The position numbers and the translations under genes are program-made. From ECT2AJA-110-A sp035399845 (GTDB lineage Bacteria; Planctomycetota; Phycisphaerae; UBA1845; UTPLA1): 64,000 nucleotides of DNA. The stretch lies in the NCBI GenBank assembly GCA_035399845.1, contig DAOPJV010000016.1, forward strand, positions 1 to 64,000, given 5' to 3'. The notes under the pieces were generated by a model. The model saw only the letters and a list, made by a program, of their open reading frames with translations. It did not search any database and was not told the origin of the DNA. Shown here in pieces: positions 32,910 through 42,978 of the stretch. The number at the start of each line of letters is the position of its first letter. Position 1 is the stretch's first letter.

Positions 32910-34292
32910 ATGGATAGGACGGAATCGGGCGGCGCTCTCAGGGGCCTTGGCGAGGAGCGGAAGCGGGACAGCGGTGTGAGGCTCGGAGCGAGGCAACTTT
33001 GGACTTGGGCTATTATCATCGGTCTGGGCGGCGGTGTGCTGGCGCTGGGCTATTACGGCTTGATGCGCACGATGCTCGACTGGGTCTGGACAGGTGGCGC
33101 GGGAATCGATCCCGCGCACCTCGCTGAAACCCCAACATTCCATCCGATCATTCTTGTTATCACAACGATCGGCGGCCTGCTCGTCGGACTTGTGTTGCAC
33201 TTACTTGGTACTCCCGGCGAAATTGCCGCCGTCGTGAACAACATCCACATGGAGCACGGTCGCATCGACACGCGTCAGACGCCGTCGATGGTCGCTGCGT
33301 CGCTCGTCTCCATCATCGCCGGCGGGAGTGCGGGGCCCGAAGCGCCGCTGGTGCAGATCATCGGCTCGTTCGGTTCTTGGGTGGGAGACCGGCTGAGACT
33401 GTCTGGCGATTTTGTGCGTACGTTCACGTTCTGCGGAATGGCCGCCGCGCTGGGCGCCTTTTTCGGCGCGCCGCTGGGCGGAGCACTGTTCGCGCTGGAG
33501 ATTCCCCATCGCCGCGGTCTCGAGTACTACGAAGCACTGATGCCATCCATCATCTCCGCGGTGGTCGCATTCTTCGTTTTTCGTTCCGTGGTCGGCTACG
33601 ACGGGCCGCTCTATCACCTCGCCGTCGTTCCCCACCTCTCGGTTTGGACAATCGCCATCGGCCTCGCTGCGGGGCTTGGAGGTGGTCTTGTGGGCATCCT
33701 GTTCGTCGCAGTTTTCACACGCATCGAGCGGCTCCTGCACCCGCTGGTCCATCGCAAGATTCTGCTGGCGACACTGGGCGGACTCGTTATCGGGCTGATC
33801 GCGCAGGTGATGCCCGCGACGCTCTTCTGGGGCGAGTATCAGATCGACGGGCTTCTGTCATCCGGCGAGGCGCTTTGTAGCGGCGTCGGCTTGTGGGGAG
33901 CCGTGGGTTTGCTGCTGCTGCTCGCCATGCTAAAGATGATCGCCGTCGGCGCAACGCTGCATTCGGGATTTCGGGGCGGTTTCATATTCCCGTTATTTCT
34001 GATCGGCGGCGCCGTCGGTCTGGCGGCTTCGCTCGCCGCGAGTGCAGTATTTCCGCAAGTGCCGGCACCGGTCATCATACTGTGCATGATGGCCGCCACG
34101 AACGTAGCAGTGACCAAAACGCCCGTTGCGACGACGGTCATTCTCACGTCGCTATCGGGAACCGCGTTCATGCCGGCGCTGGCCGCCGCCTGCCTAGCGA
34201 GCTTCCTGCTGACGACGCGTGTAACCCTGATTCCGACGCAACGCTCGCGCAGCCGGCATCCAGCGATGGAAGCGATCGGCGTCGTGCAATAA
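32910..34292 (+). CDS. ClC-family chloride/anion channel or exchanger
   Basis: 460 residues from the ATG at 32910 (a TTG at 32871 is less likely). About ten membrane helices. ClC signatures: GGSAGPEAPLVQIIGS, containing the gating Glu in the GxEGP-like loop; FRGGFIFPLF, the GxFxP filter region; and AATNVAVTKTPVA in the last helices. The first filter motif is not the usual GSGIP; the corresponding region reads LGTPGEIAAV. ClC proteins move chloride, nitrate or other anions. Its place beside nitrogen-oxide genes makes nitrate or nitrite transport possible, but that is inference. Confidence 0.85.
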   Translation: MDRTESGGALRGLGEERKRDSGVRLGARQLWTWAIIIGLGGGVLALGYYGLMRTMLDWVWTGGAGIDPAHLAETPTFHPIILVITTIGGLLVGLVLHLLGTPGEIAAVVNNIHMEHGRIDTRQTPSMVAASLVSIIAGGSAGPEAPLVQIIGSFGSWVGDRLRLSGDFVRTFTFCGMAAALGAFFGAPLGGALFALEIPHRRGLEYYEALMPSIISAVVAFFVFRSVVGYDGPLYHLAVVPHLSVWTIAIGLAAGLGGGLVGILFVAVFTRIERLLHPLVHRKILLATLGGLVIGLIAQVMPATLFWGEYQIDGLLSSGEALCSGVGLWGAVGLLLLLAMLKMIAVGATLHSGFRGGFIFPLFLIGGAVGLAASLAASAVFPQVPAPVIILCMMAATNVAVTKTPVATTVILTSLSGTAFMPALAAACLASFLLTTRVTLIPTQRSRSRHPAMEAIGVVQ

Positions 34293-34349
34293 CGCGCGCG
34301 AGCGTAGACGGGCCGCGCTCATCATGCAATCATCGTTTCGATGTACGCG

Positions 34350-35438
34350 TCAGGCGGCGCGGGCAGCGAGGAGGGTCATTATCCGGCGGATCAGCCCCAC
34401 GAATGTCAGGCTCCATGCGGCCAGGGCGATCCAGATGAACACGTTTGGAATTGACGTGATGAATTCGATGTCCATCGCCTGGGAGACACGCAACGTACAC
34501 GCCGTATACATGCCCAGGGGGAAGACGGCGCCCCAGTAAAGGGGATCGTATCGAAGCGAAAACCGCTTGTAACCGTGGCGCCAGACGCCCAAGATCAATA
34601 GCATCGGTATCCACCACGTCGCGGTCGCCCAGAAGAATAGCGTGAAGCCTTTCAAAAACGGGAGAATCTGCCGGAGCAGTGCCGATTCCGGCGCCGCGGA
34701 GATCAGCATCGCGCCCGCGAGCGTCGAGATCGCCATCGCGCCCATGTTGATCCAATACGGCGGCGACAGATCCGACGGCTCGAGCACGAAGAACGTGTAG
34801 CGATAGAAGATCAGCGAGATGATCCAGATGTACAGCATGCCGCCGCCAAGCCACATCGACAACGTGAAGAAGAGAATTCCTTCATGATGCGGGCCGAAGA
34901 ACGGCGCGAGTTGGGTGCCGAGTATACTCACCGATTGGGTGGCGACGACGGCAACCAGCCAGCCACCGTTAATTCCCTGCGCGAGCGACGGCTTTTCGCC
35001 CTTTACGGTCAGACTCGTGAAGATCGCGTAGGTGAAGAATATCCATAGCGCGATACCCAGGACCCACAGGGCAGCCGCCAGCATCGGCCGCGACGCGATG
35101 ATGAAACACTGGCTCCCGAAAACGCAGGTCCCGGCCACCATGGTAAAGAAGCCGACACTTCGTCCGTGATCCGTCAGATCGGACACCATCTGACGCGCAA
35201 ACCACACAACTCGCAGGCCGGTCAGTCCCCAGAGGGTAACATAGAACACGATGTTCAGGACGAACAGGACAAACGCGACACGAGTCATGCCCAACAGTTG
35301 AGACGCAATTGAGACGATGCCGGTTGCCATGACCAGCGCGAAATAGGCGGGATGGAGCGTCTCGATGCCTGCCCATCGACTCGACATCTCCGATGCTCGA
35401 GACGGAGCTGTCGTTTCAACTGGTCCGACCGAATCCAT
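34350..35438 (-). CDS. TDT-family (TehA/SLAC1-like) anion channel or transporter
   Basis: 362 residues from the ATG at 35438 (MDSVGPVETT), which overlaps the upstream stop by 1 nt. About ten hydrophobic helices. The pattern HPAYFALVMATGIVSIA, then FFGPHHEGILFF, then FFWATATWWIPMLLIL is that of the TDT/SLAC1 family (TehA, plant SLAC1, Ssu1). Members conduct nitrate, chloride, sulfite or dicarboxylates. It is the last gene of the six-gene operon, so it may move the substrate or product of the molybdenum enzyme. Confidence 0.82.
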   Translation of the reverse strand: MDSVGPVETTAPSRASEMSSRWAGIETLHPAYFALVMATGIVSIASQLLGMTRVAFVLFVLNIVFYVTLWGLTGLRVVWFARQMVSDLTDHGRSVGFFTMVAGTCVFGSQCFIIASRPMLAAALWVLGIALWIFFTYAIFTSLTVKGEKPSLAQGINGGWLVAVVATQSVSILGTQLAPFFGPHHEGILFFTLSMWLGGGMLYIWIISLIFYRYTFFVLEPSDLSPPYWINMGAMAISTLAGAMLISAAPESALLRQILPFLKGFTLFFWATATWWIPMLLILGVWRHGYKRFSLRYDPLYWGAVFPLGMYTACTLRVSQAMDIEFITSIPNVFIWIALAAWSLTFVGLIRRIMTLLAARAA

Positions 35439-35659
35439 TACGACTCCAGTCTGAAAACCTGCCAGAGCAGCCCGGCATTCAGCAGAAAACAGGCGACACT
35501 TGCCCACGCGGCCGGCCATACAATCGATTCGTCTCCGCCAAGGTATGCGTTCATCGTCGCGCTCAACAGCCAGAGCTGCAGCACAAGCAGGATGAGAACG
35601 ATGCACAAGATGCCATAGATCACGGTGCTGAGTTGCTCGCGATTTGAATCACGATTCAT
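35438..35659 (-). CDS. Small two-helix membrane protein
   Basis: 73 residues with two hydrophobic helices (VIYGILCIVLILLVLQLWLL and AAWASVACFLLNAGLLWQVF). It overlaps the Rieske gene by 4 bp (ATGA) and the TDT gene by 1 nt, so it is translated in step with both. It is probably a small membrane subunit or anchor of the Rieske/cytochrome complex. No family is assigned with confidence. Confidence 0.7.
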   Translation of the reverse strand: MNRDSNREQLSTVIYGILCIVLILLVLQLWLLSATMNAYLGGDESIVWPAAWASVACFLLNAGLLWQVFRLES

Positions 35660-36203
35660 GTCATTCGCTCCTCCACCGCCGTCGCAAATATCTCGCCCTT
35701 CCTCACTTCGATCCGAATTCGAGGCAGCGGACGACTCGGCGGGCCCGCGAGCGGCCTTCCGGTCGCAAGATCAAACAGTCCGTTGTGGCACGGGCAGCGC
35801 AGCGCATTGTTCTTGACGTCGGGCAGGACTGCGCAAGAAAGATGCGTGCACTTTGCTGAGTAGGCCACGAAATCATCGGTACCGGTCCGCATGAGCAGGC
35901 ATGCGTCATTGGGTTTCGGAAAGCTGAACGACACCGCCCCACCAACCGGCACCGCGGCGACCGATGCGATGCGTTGTGCGGAAGTCCCGGCGGATTCCCT
36001 GCGGAATGCGCGCTTGAGACCGATCCAGAATTGACCGATCACGAACGCAAAACTGGTCAATACCATGAACTTCGTGAAGTCGCGGCGGGCGACGTAGTCC
36101 GCCTCGGGAACGTCGATCGGAAAGTCGTGCCGCCACTTCGGTTGGGCCTCCGGCGGCCGGCCGTCGGGGGTGATCACGGGAAGCGAAATCTTCTTGTCCA
36201 TCG

Positions 36204-36207
<4 letters not shown>
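35656..36207 (-). CDS. Rieske [2Fe-2S] protein (QcrA/PetC-like)
   Basis: 183 residues. A single N-terminal membrane anchor (FTKFMVLTSFAFVIGQFWIG, ~44-63) is followed by a Rieske domain. The [2Fe-2S] ligands are C120-T-H122 and C138-P-C-H141, with a disulfide pair likely between C125 and C140. This is the high-potential, quinol-oxidase-type Rieske arrangement. RRESAG (69-74) is not a Tat signal; the protein is likely membrane-anchored with the FeS domain outside. In this operon it should pass electrons between quinol and the ferredoxin/molybdenum subunits. Confidence 0.88.
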
Positions 36208-36851
<644 letters not shown>

Positions 36852-36917
36852 TAACGCTCCGTCGTGTGATGCGATCGCCGTCCAGCAGGTCCGGTGATCG
36901 TGGGGATCTTACCAGCC

Positions 36918-39140
36918 TCACTTCGCATCCGGCACCCGCTCCGCCTTTCGAAGGCGAACGGCGCAGACTTTGTACTCCGGGATCTTCGAAATCGGATCTT
37001 GCGCCGAGATCGTCAGTTGGTTCGCGCTCTTGCGGCCGGGCCAGTGATACGGAATGAATACCGTGTCAGGTCGAATCGTCGTGACGACGAGCGCCTGCAA
37101 CGTGCAATCGCCGCGGCGCGACTCCGTCGTCACCCAATCACCGTCGACCACGCCGATCCGCTCGGCGAGCTGCGGGTGCATCTCGATTCGCGGTTCAGGA
37201 AACTGCTCTACGAGTGGACCGATTCGGCGCGTCTGTGTACCCGAGAGGAACTGGCTCACGACGCGGCCGGTCGTCAGCATGATCGGGAATTCCGAATCGA
37301 CATCCTCGGCGGGCGGCGTGTAATCGGCGACGTTGAATCGGGCCTTGCCGTCCGGGAAGTAGAAGGGACCTGCACCCTTGGCGACGGGATTCCACGAGCC
37401 CGGCTCGAAAAGCCGCGGTGTACCGGGATGGTCTTCCGACGGGCACGGCCAGAACACGCCGTACTGATTATCGATCTTCTCGTACGTGATGCCCGAATAG
37501 TCGGCCACGCCGCCGCGCGACGCAGTGCGCAACTCGTCAAAAATTTCTTTCGGCTCGGTAAACGTGAAACCGTGCGGCCGATCGAGGGCCGCCGCAATGT
37601 CCTGGATGATGCGCCAGTCCTGCCTCGCTTCGCCGGGGCATTCGACGGCCTTGTTGATCTTGATGACGCGGCCTTCGATCTGCGTAACGACACCTTCGTC
37701 TTCCTCGTGCAACGAACCGGGCAGCACGATATCCGCGTGGCGCGCTGTTTCGTTCAAGAAAAAGTCGATCGCCACGTAGAAGTCGAGTTTATCGAGCGCT
37801 CGCGCCACGAAGTTGTTGTCCGGCAACGAGATCTTCGGATTGAAACAGATGCTCAACAGACCGCGGATCTCACCGGAGTCGATCTTCCGAATGATCTCGT
37901 ATGCATCCACACCGGGCCCCGGCATCTCTTCGGGCTTGATCCCCCAGACTTTGGCAATGTAATCACGATGCTCGGGATTCGAGATGTCGCGCGCCCCCGG
38001 CAACTGGTCACACTTCTGGCCATGCTCACGGCCGCCCTGGCCGTTGCCCTGACCGGTGATCGTCGCATACCCGCCGCCCTCGCGACCGATTCGACCCGAT
38101 GCCAGCACGATGTTGATCGCGCCAAGCACGTTCTGCACGCCGTGGCTGTGATGCTCGATCCCGCGCGCGTGCATCAGAAAGCTCGACTTAGCCGTGCCCC
38201 ACCATTCGGCCGCCTGGTGGATCAGCCGCTCCGGAATGCCCGTCACTTCCGCCGTTCGCGCAGGCGTCCATGGGTTCACGCACTCCGCGACCTTGTCGAA
38301 GCCAACCGTTTGATTCTGAATAAAGTCATGATCCAGCCAATCCCGCTCGATCATCAGGTGCAGGATTCCGTTGAACAGGGCGATGTCTCTGCCCGGCTTG
38401 ACCGGAAGAAACAGATCGCACGTTCGCGCGATAGGCGTGATGCGGGGATCGACGACAATGATCTTCGCACCAAGATCGCGCGCCCGCCAGACGTAGTCGG
38501 TCGTGATGGGGGCGCACTCCGCCACATTGGCGCCGCTGATCCAGATCATGTCGGCGTGCAGAATGTCATCCCAGGGATTCGCCGCCCGATCGATGCCGAA
38601 CGCCTTCTTGTTCCCTGCCGCGGCGCTGACCATGCAGAGGCGACCATTGTAGTCGATGTTCGCGGTGCCCAGACAGACGCGGGCAAACTTGCCCATCAGA
38701 TAGGCCTTCTCGGTCGTCAGGCTCGCACCAGTCAGGATCGCAAAGGCATCGGGACCGTGTTCGCGCTGAATGCGGGAGATAGCCCCGGCCACTTGCTCGA
38801 CGGCTCGCTCATATCCGAGTTCGCGAAACCCCTCGGGTGCCGACGGGTCGCGCTGGTAGGCGTGCAGCAGTCGATCAGGGTGCGACCCTTGCAGGTAACG
38901 CTTGACGCCCTTCGGACAGAGCATGCCGCGACTGAACGGAAAGTCGAACCAGGGTTCGAAACCGATGACCTCGTTGTCTTTCACCTTCAACTGAATGCCG
39001 CATTGCTGACCGCAAAAGCAGCAGTGCGTGTTGACGACCCGGTCCGGTTCGACGTTGGCCGCCAGGCGCAACCCCGTCGAGAACGCACCATGGGGTCCGA
39101 ATTTTTCGAGTAGCGCCGTATTATCGATCGCTTGCGCCAT
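36918..39140 (-). CDS. Molybdopterin oxidoreductase catalytic subunit (Cys-ligated, NasA/NarB-like)
   Basis: 740 residues. An N-terminal [4Fe-4S] site, C40-x2-C43-x3-C47...C75, precedes the Mo-bisMGD domains. The Mo ligand is Cys169 in NGRLCMVSA, as in Nas/Nap/NarB nitrate reductases and cysteine-type formate dehydrogenases. The GQGNGQGGREHGQKCDQ block is a pterin loop of the assimilatory-nitrate-reductase-like branch. There is no Tat signal, so the enzyme is cytoplasmic. In the operon it comes between the cytochrome-b-like gene (2 bp gap) and the ferredoxin gene. The substrate could be nitrate, formate or another oxyanion; the FeS, Rieske and membrane subunits suggest a respiratory role. Confidence 0.88.
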   Translation of the reverse strand: MAQAIDNTALLEKFGPHGAFSTGLRLAANVEPDRVVNTHCCFCGQQCGIQLKVKDNEVIGFEPWFDFPFSRGMLCPKGVKRYLQGSHPDRLLHAYQRDPSAPEGFRELGYERAVEQVAGAISRIQREHGPDAFAILTGASLTTEKAYLMGKFARVCLGTANIDYNGRLCMVSAAAGNKKAFGIDRAANPWDDILHADMIWISGANVAECAPITTDYVWRARDLGAKIIVVDPRITPIARTCDLFLPVKPGRDIALFNGILHLMIERDWLDHDFIQNQTVGFDKVAECVNPWTPARTAEVTGIPERLIHQAAEWWGTAKSSFLMHARGIEHHSHGVQNVLGAINIVLASGRIGREGGGYATITGQGNGQGGREHGQKCDQLPGARDISNPEHRDYIAKVWGIKPEEMPGPGVDAYEIIRKIDSGEIRGLLSICFNPKISLPDNNFVARALDKLDFYVAIDFFLNETARHADIVLPGSLHEEDEGVVTQIEGRVIKINKAVECPGEARQDWRIIQDIAAALDRPHGFTFTEPKEIFDELRTASRGGVADYSGITYEKIDNQYGVFWPCPSEDHPGTPRLFEPGSWNPVAKGAGPFYFPDGKARFNVADYTPPAEDVDSEFPIMLTTGRVVSQFLSGTQTRRIGPLVEQFPEPRIEMHPQLAERIGVVDGDWVTTESRRGDCTLQALVVTTIRPDTVFIPYHWPGRKSANQLTISAQDPISKIPEYKVCAVRLRKAERVPDAK

Positions 39141-39142
39141 GC

Positions 39143-40261
39143 CTACCCTCCACTCTCACCCGTCAGCAAATCGGCGATGTCCATCCCGGCGGTGTGCGTT
39201 GTTTCCATCTGCCCACGCGCAAGCTCCCACAACTTTCCTTGCGCGATCGCGAGGCTCGCTCGTCGGCATTGCGGACAAATACGCTGATAGTGGTCTATGC
39301 GACCGTCGTCGACGTCGTAACGGTATCCCAGCGCCTTTTCAACCTCGATCAGGTCGTCCACGTGCATCTTCGACGCGTACTCGGCGCCGCATCGAGCGCA
39401 GCGGGCCGGTTCACTCATACCGCCGACATCCTTGTAGAACGCCACGCCCAATTGTGCGGGCCGCTGAAAGATGTGAAAGAACTTGCCGAACGGGAGCCAC
39501 AAGAGGGCGAAGATGACCGTGATCGCGTGCAGGATCGCGAGAAAATCGTAGCCATATCCCTTCATCCACGTATAGCTGGCGGTCAGCATCAGGCCCGTCA
39601 TGCTGATCGCGAACAGGAGGATGAGCGGAAGAAAGTCCTCGCCGAACTGTTGAACCGCGCCGGCCCCGTGATCGCGCATGCGGCGGTACATGGCGATCAT
39701 CACCCCGGGGATGACGAGAAGCGCCGCCCACACCAATCCGTGAAAGATGACGAACCCGAGCCCGCCGTCGATGGCAAACTTAATCGTCGGAAAACCGAAG
39801 ACGAATACGCGATAGTGCTCGAAATCGCCGGGCGGCGTTTCGAAGTGAATCCACCCGAACACGAGGGGAAATGTGATGGCAGCGGCGATCACGCATCCCC
39901 ACATGATGAGCCAGTGTGCGAGCCAGCGCCGGCGGCCACGCCGCCAGATGAAGAGATTCAATGCGAATCCTGACCAAATCCGGCCGAGCCACACGCGAAG
40001 ATTTCGGCGCAAAAATGGCCGGCGAAAGAACACCCGCCAGCCGCGGCGCCAATACAAGGCCGTCGGAGGCCGCTGGAGCCACATCGCATATCGATACGTG
40101 ATCGCGAACGCCGCGAAGATGGAAGCGAAGGTGTATCCGACCAAGGCGGCGTCAAAGTGCTCAAGGTTGCGCGACCCCAAGATGATCAAGACGGTAAGGA
40201 TCGCCGTCGCGAGCAGCCCCCAAACAGCGGCCTTGATTTGCTCTCGAGTCATTCGACGCAT
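39143..40261 (-). CDS. NarI/HdrE-like membrane cytochrome b with C-terminal zinc ribbon
   Basis: 372 residues from the ATG at 40261, with GGAG 5 nt upstream. Six hydrophobic helices (for example TAILTVLIILG, LIMWGCVIAAAITFPLVF, FLPLILLFAISMTGLML). Conserved His residues near helix ends (HWLIMW, FHGLVW, LHAITVI, KFFHIF) match haem-b ligation in NarI/HdrE-type subunits. The C-terminus adds a zinc ribbon (CARCGAEY and CPQCRRAS). It is the first gene of the minus-strand operon and should exchange electrons with the quinone pool for the molybdenum subunit 2 bp downstream. Confidence 0.78.
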   Translation of the reverse strand: MRRMTREQIKAAVWGLLATAILTVLIILGSRNLEHFDAALVGYTFASIFAAFAITYRYAMWLQRPPTALYWRRGWRVFFRRPFLRRNLRVWLGRIWSGFALNLFIWRRGRRRWLAHWLIMWGCVIAAAITFPLVFGWIHFETPPGDFEHYRVFVFGFPTIKFAIDGGLGFVIFHGLVWAALLVIPGVMIAMYRRMRDHGAGAVQQFGEDFLPLILLFAISMTGLMLTASYTWMKGYGYDFLAILHAITVIFALLWLPFGKFFHIFQRPAQLGVAFYKDVGGMSEPARCARCGAEYASKMHVDDLIEVEKALGYRYDVDDGRIDHYQRICPQCRRASLAIAQGKLWELARGQMETTHTAGMDIADLLTGESGG

Positions 40262-41185
40262 CCTCACTCCACCCAAGCGGCTGACAACACAAACTTGCGA
40301 AAACACGATTGGTCACGAACCAGGGCCTATGATCCTACGGATTGTTGCGGCCGCGAAGCAAGAGAAAATGGTGATTTCTCCGAACTGGTAATACTTGCAA
40401 TCGGCGTGGGACGAATCATTATTGTCCAGATTCTGTTGTGTGCTTGCGAGATCTCGCTAACTTCGAGCGTGGTCTGCAAGGTGTAAGCCTCCAGTGATGA
40501 TTCATAGCCTGACGTCAGTTGACGAATCCATTGATAACGACATTACATAGCCTCGTTCTGACGTTCGATATGCTCATGGGTAGATTCAATATCATAGTTA
40601 TTTCTCATGATTGGCTCGTCGATGGTGAGAATCGCGTTCACTTCAGAACTCGAATTACGTCAGTGTGGTTCTTTATTCTTGCCGGTGGCGTCCGGTCGCC
40701 AGAATCTCGATGTTCGGCGATCGTGTCATCCGAAGCGAGGTCAATGTACCGCTCGTCCAATCTACGACGGACGTATGAACAGGCTGGTGCAGCATAACGT
40801 CAAGCGTTGTGATCAGGCATTTTCAGCTAGTCCACGCCCGGGCCGGTCAATCAGTGCTACGCGAACAACGATCAACAAATACTCATATACTGTTTGATCA
40901 AAGGCTGTTCTCTTGGCGCATAGACGCCTTCTTTCCAGGTGCTCAATTCCTGATTACCCCGTTAGGACTAGGATTGACAGAATCGGGGCTGTCACATTTT
41001 GCCATCGACGTCCTGGCTTTGACACAAAGCCTATTGTGTACCTGTTGATCTTCTTGTAGTCTATCGGGCAAAAGGGCCAAGGCAAGCTTGGCCCGTAATG
41101 TGGTCGTTTGTCGGCAATCGGCCATCGATGACTCGATGTCGGGATGCGAATACGGGCCGTTCTGAGAACATTTACAAGGACTTCG
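40262..41185. other. Long divergent intergenic region (924 bp)
   Basis: Upstream region for both the minus-strand molybdenum operon and the plus-strand radical SAM gene. It is clearly richer in A and T than the flanking genes. Short open frames lack any support. A palindrome TTTGATCAAA (40893-40902) with a GATCAA half-site 20 nt earlier, a TTGACA at 41019-41024 and the inverted repeat at 41074-41094 are the only structured elements seen. Confidence 0.45.
41074..41094 (+). promoter_or_regulatory. 8-bp inverted repeat upstream of the radical SAM gene
   Basis: GGGCCAAG (41074-41081) and CTTGGCCC (41087-41094) with a 5-nt spacer, 92 bp before the radical SAM start. It could be an operator or the end of a leader hairpin. 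On the minus strand it is followed by TTTTGCC, so a weak terminator is also possible. Confidence 0.4.
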
Positions 41186-42880
41186 ATGAAACTCGATCTC
41201 ATAGAAAGACCACCCACGTGCCCTGCGCATCCCGCAGGATCACGAGCCCGCGTTCTGCTTACAAGCGTATTCGGGCCTTACGCGCAAGACGACGAATACG
41301 GGAGCCGTACGATCAACCCCATGGAGTTGTATCACAATCAGGTGACTCGACTCCAGGGGCCGTTCTCATTGCGGATGTTCCATAGATCGTGGGGAATCAT
41401 GTTGATTCAGGAGAACATCAGCGCACCGAGCACGCTTCTGGATTTTCCGGACTTGAATCGATTCATCGAAGAAATCATGACGAACCGGTACGACGTTGTC
41501 GGAATCAGCTCGATCATTCCCAACGTCGGGAAGGTGCGAAAGATGTGCCAGCTGGTTCGTCAACATCTCCCGGAGGCCGTAATCGTCGTGGGCGGGCATG
41601 TTGCAAACTTGCCTGACTTGACGGAGCGCATCGATGCGGATCATGTCGTGAGAGGGGAAGGTGTTCGTTGGATGCGACAGTATCTGGGTGAATCCGTGGA
41701 TCGCCCGATCAGGCATCCGCGAATCTTGTCCGGAATCAACGCCCGCGTCATGGGAGTGCGCGTCAGTAGCCGCCCCGGAGACGTTGCCGCCACATTGATA
41801 CCGTCGGTCGGATGTCCGATTGGCTGTAATTTTTGCTCGACATCGGCGATGTTCGGGGGCAAAGGGTGTTTTGTGCATTTCTATGAAACCGGGGACGAGC
41901 TCTATCGTGTCATGTGTGAATTAGAGCGGGACCTGCGTGTTCGTTCGTTCTTCGTGATGGATGAGAACTTTCTGCTGCATCGCAAGAGGGCGTTACGACT
42001 ACTGGAGTTGATGAAGGCCAATGCCAAAGGATGGTCGCTCTATGTCTTCAGTTCGGCGAACGTCTTGAAGAAGTACACGATGGAGCAATTGGTCCGTCTC
42101 GGGATTTCATGGGTCTGGATGGGGCTTGAGGGAAAAGACACCGGCTACGCCAAGCTGAGCGGATCCGACACGCTTGGCTTGGTTTCCACCTTGCAGTCTC
42201 ATGGCATTCGCGTTCTCGGCTCGACCATCGTCGGATTGGAATCGCATACACCTGAAAACATCGGTGCGGCGATTGACCATGCGGTGGCCCACAATACGGA
42301 CTTTCACCAGTTCATGTTGTATACGCCGATTCCGGGAACGCCCCTTCACGCCAAGCATCATTCGGACGGAACACTGTTGACAACAGGCGAAGTCGATCTG
42401 GCGGATACACACGGCCAGTATCGATTCAACTTCAGGCACTGGCATATTCAGAACGGACAGGAAACCGATTTCCTGCTGCAGGCATTTCAGCGCGACTTTG
42501 ACGTGAACGGGCCGAGCATAGCTCGTTTGGCACGCACTACCCTCCTCGGCTGGCGTCGTTACAAGAACCATCCTGATCGCGCTGTTCGAGAGCGAATTAC
42601 CTGGGAGAGTCGCGATCTTGCGACGACCTTCAGCAGCGCGCTGTGGGCCGCCCGTGATTGGTTTCGCCACAACAAAAAGGTGTCTGCGGCGATCGCTCGC
42701 GTACTCAACGACATCTACACAGAATTCGGGCTCAAATCCCGGCTCGTCGCGCCGGTAGTAGGCCGATACCTGAGGTTCATGATGAGCCGTGAAGACCGGC
42801 GACTCAGAAATGGCAAGACTTACGAGCCTCCCACATTTCGAGAAGTGGCGGGCGCTTCCCGTCGTTGCATTGCGACATGA
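41186..42880 (+). CDS. B12-binding radical SAM protein
   Basis: 564 residues from the ATG at 41186, with AAGGA 5 nt upstream; an ATG 42 bp earlier has no such site. An N-terminal cobalamin-binding-like domain (~60-190, including YDVVGISSIIPNVGKVRKM and VIVVGGHVANLPD) precedes the radical SAM core. The [4Fe-4S] ligands are in SVGCPIGCNFCSTSAMF (C-x3-C-x2-C). The core continues with FFVMDENFL and VGLESHTPENI, typical of the BchE/hopanoid-type group. The C-terminal ~150 residues are unassigned. The substrate is unknown. Confidence 0.85.
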   Translation: MKLDLIERPPTCPAHPAGSRARVLLTSVFGPYAQDDEYGSRTINPMELYHNQVTRLQGPFSLRMFHRSWGIMLIQENISAPSTLLDFPDLNRFIEEIMTNRYDVVGISSIIPNVGKVRKMCQLVRQHLPEAVIVVGGHVANLPDLTERIDADHVVRGEGVRWMRQYLGESVDRPIRHPRILSGINARVMGVRVSSRPGDVAATLIPSVGCPIGCNFCSTSAMFGGKGCFVHFYETGDELYRVMCELERDLRVRSFFVMDENFLLHRKRALRLLELMKANAKGWSLYVFSSANVLKKYTMEQLVRLGISWVWMGLEGKDTGYAKLSGSDTLGLVSTLQSHGIRVLGSTIVGLESHTPENIGAAIDHAVAHNTDFHQFMLYTPIPGTPLHAKHHSDGTLLTTGEVDLADTHGQYRFNFRHWHIQNGQETDFLLQAFQRDFDVNGPSIARLARTTLLGWRRYKNHPDRAVRERITWESRDLATTFSSALWAARDWFRHNKKVSAAIARVLNDIYTEFGLKSRLVAPVVGRYLRFMMSREDRRLRNGKTYEPPTFREVAGASRRCIAT

Positions 42881-42978
42881 CGCGGTCTTCGATCGTGTGC
42901 GACGCAATGGTAGAAGTGAGACGATTCTATTGAGAATCGGCTCGGCTCAAGGTGTGTGCGCGGGGAAGGAGCGACAGT

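Noticed and set aside
36894..39113. Plus-strand open frame of 739 codons
   Set aside because: Fully antisense to the molybdopterin subunit gene; no motif or ribosome site.
40262..41185. Several short open frames in the AT-richer divergent region
   Set aside because: None has a start signal, a domain or codon use like the flanking genes.
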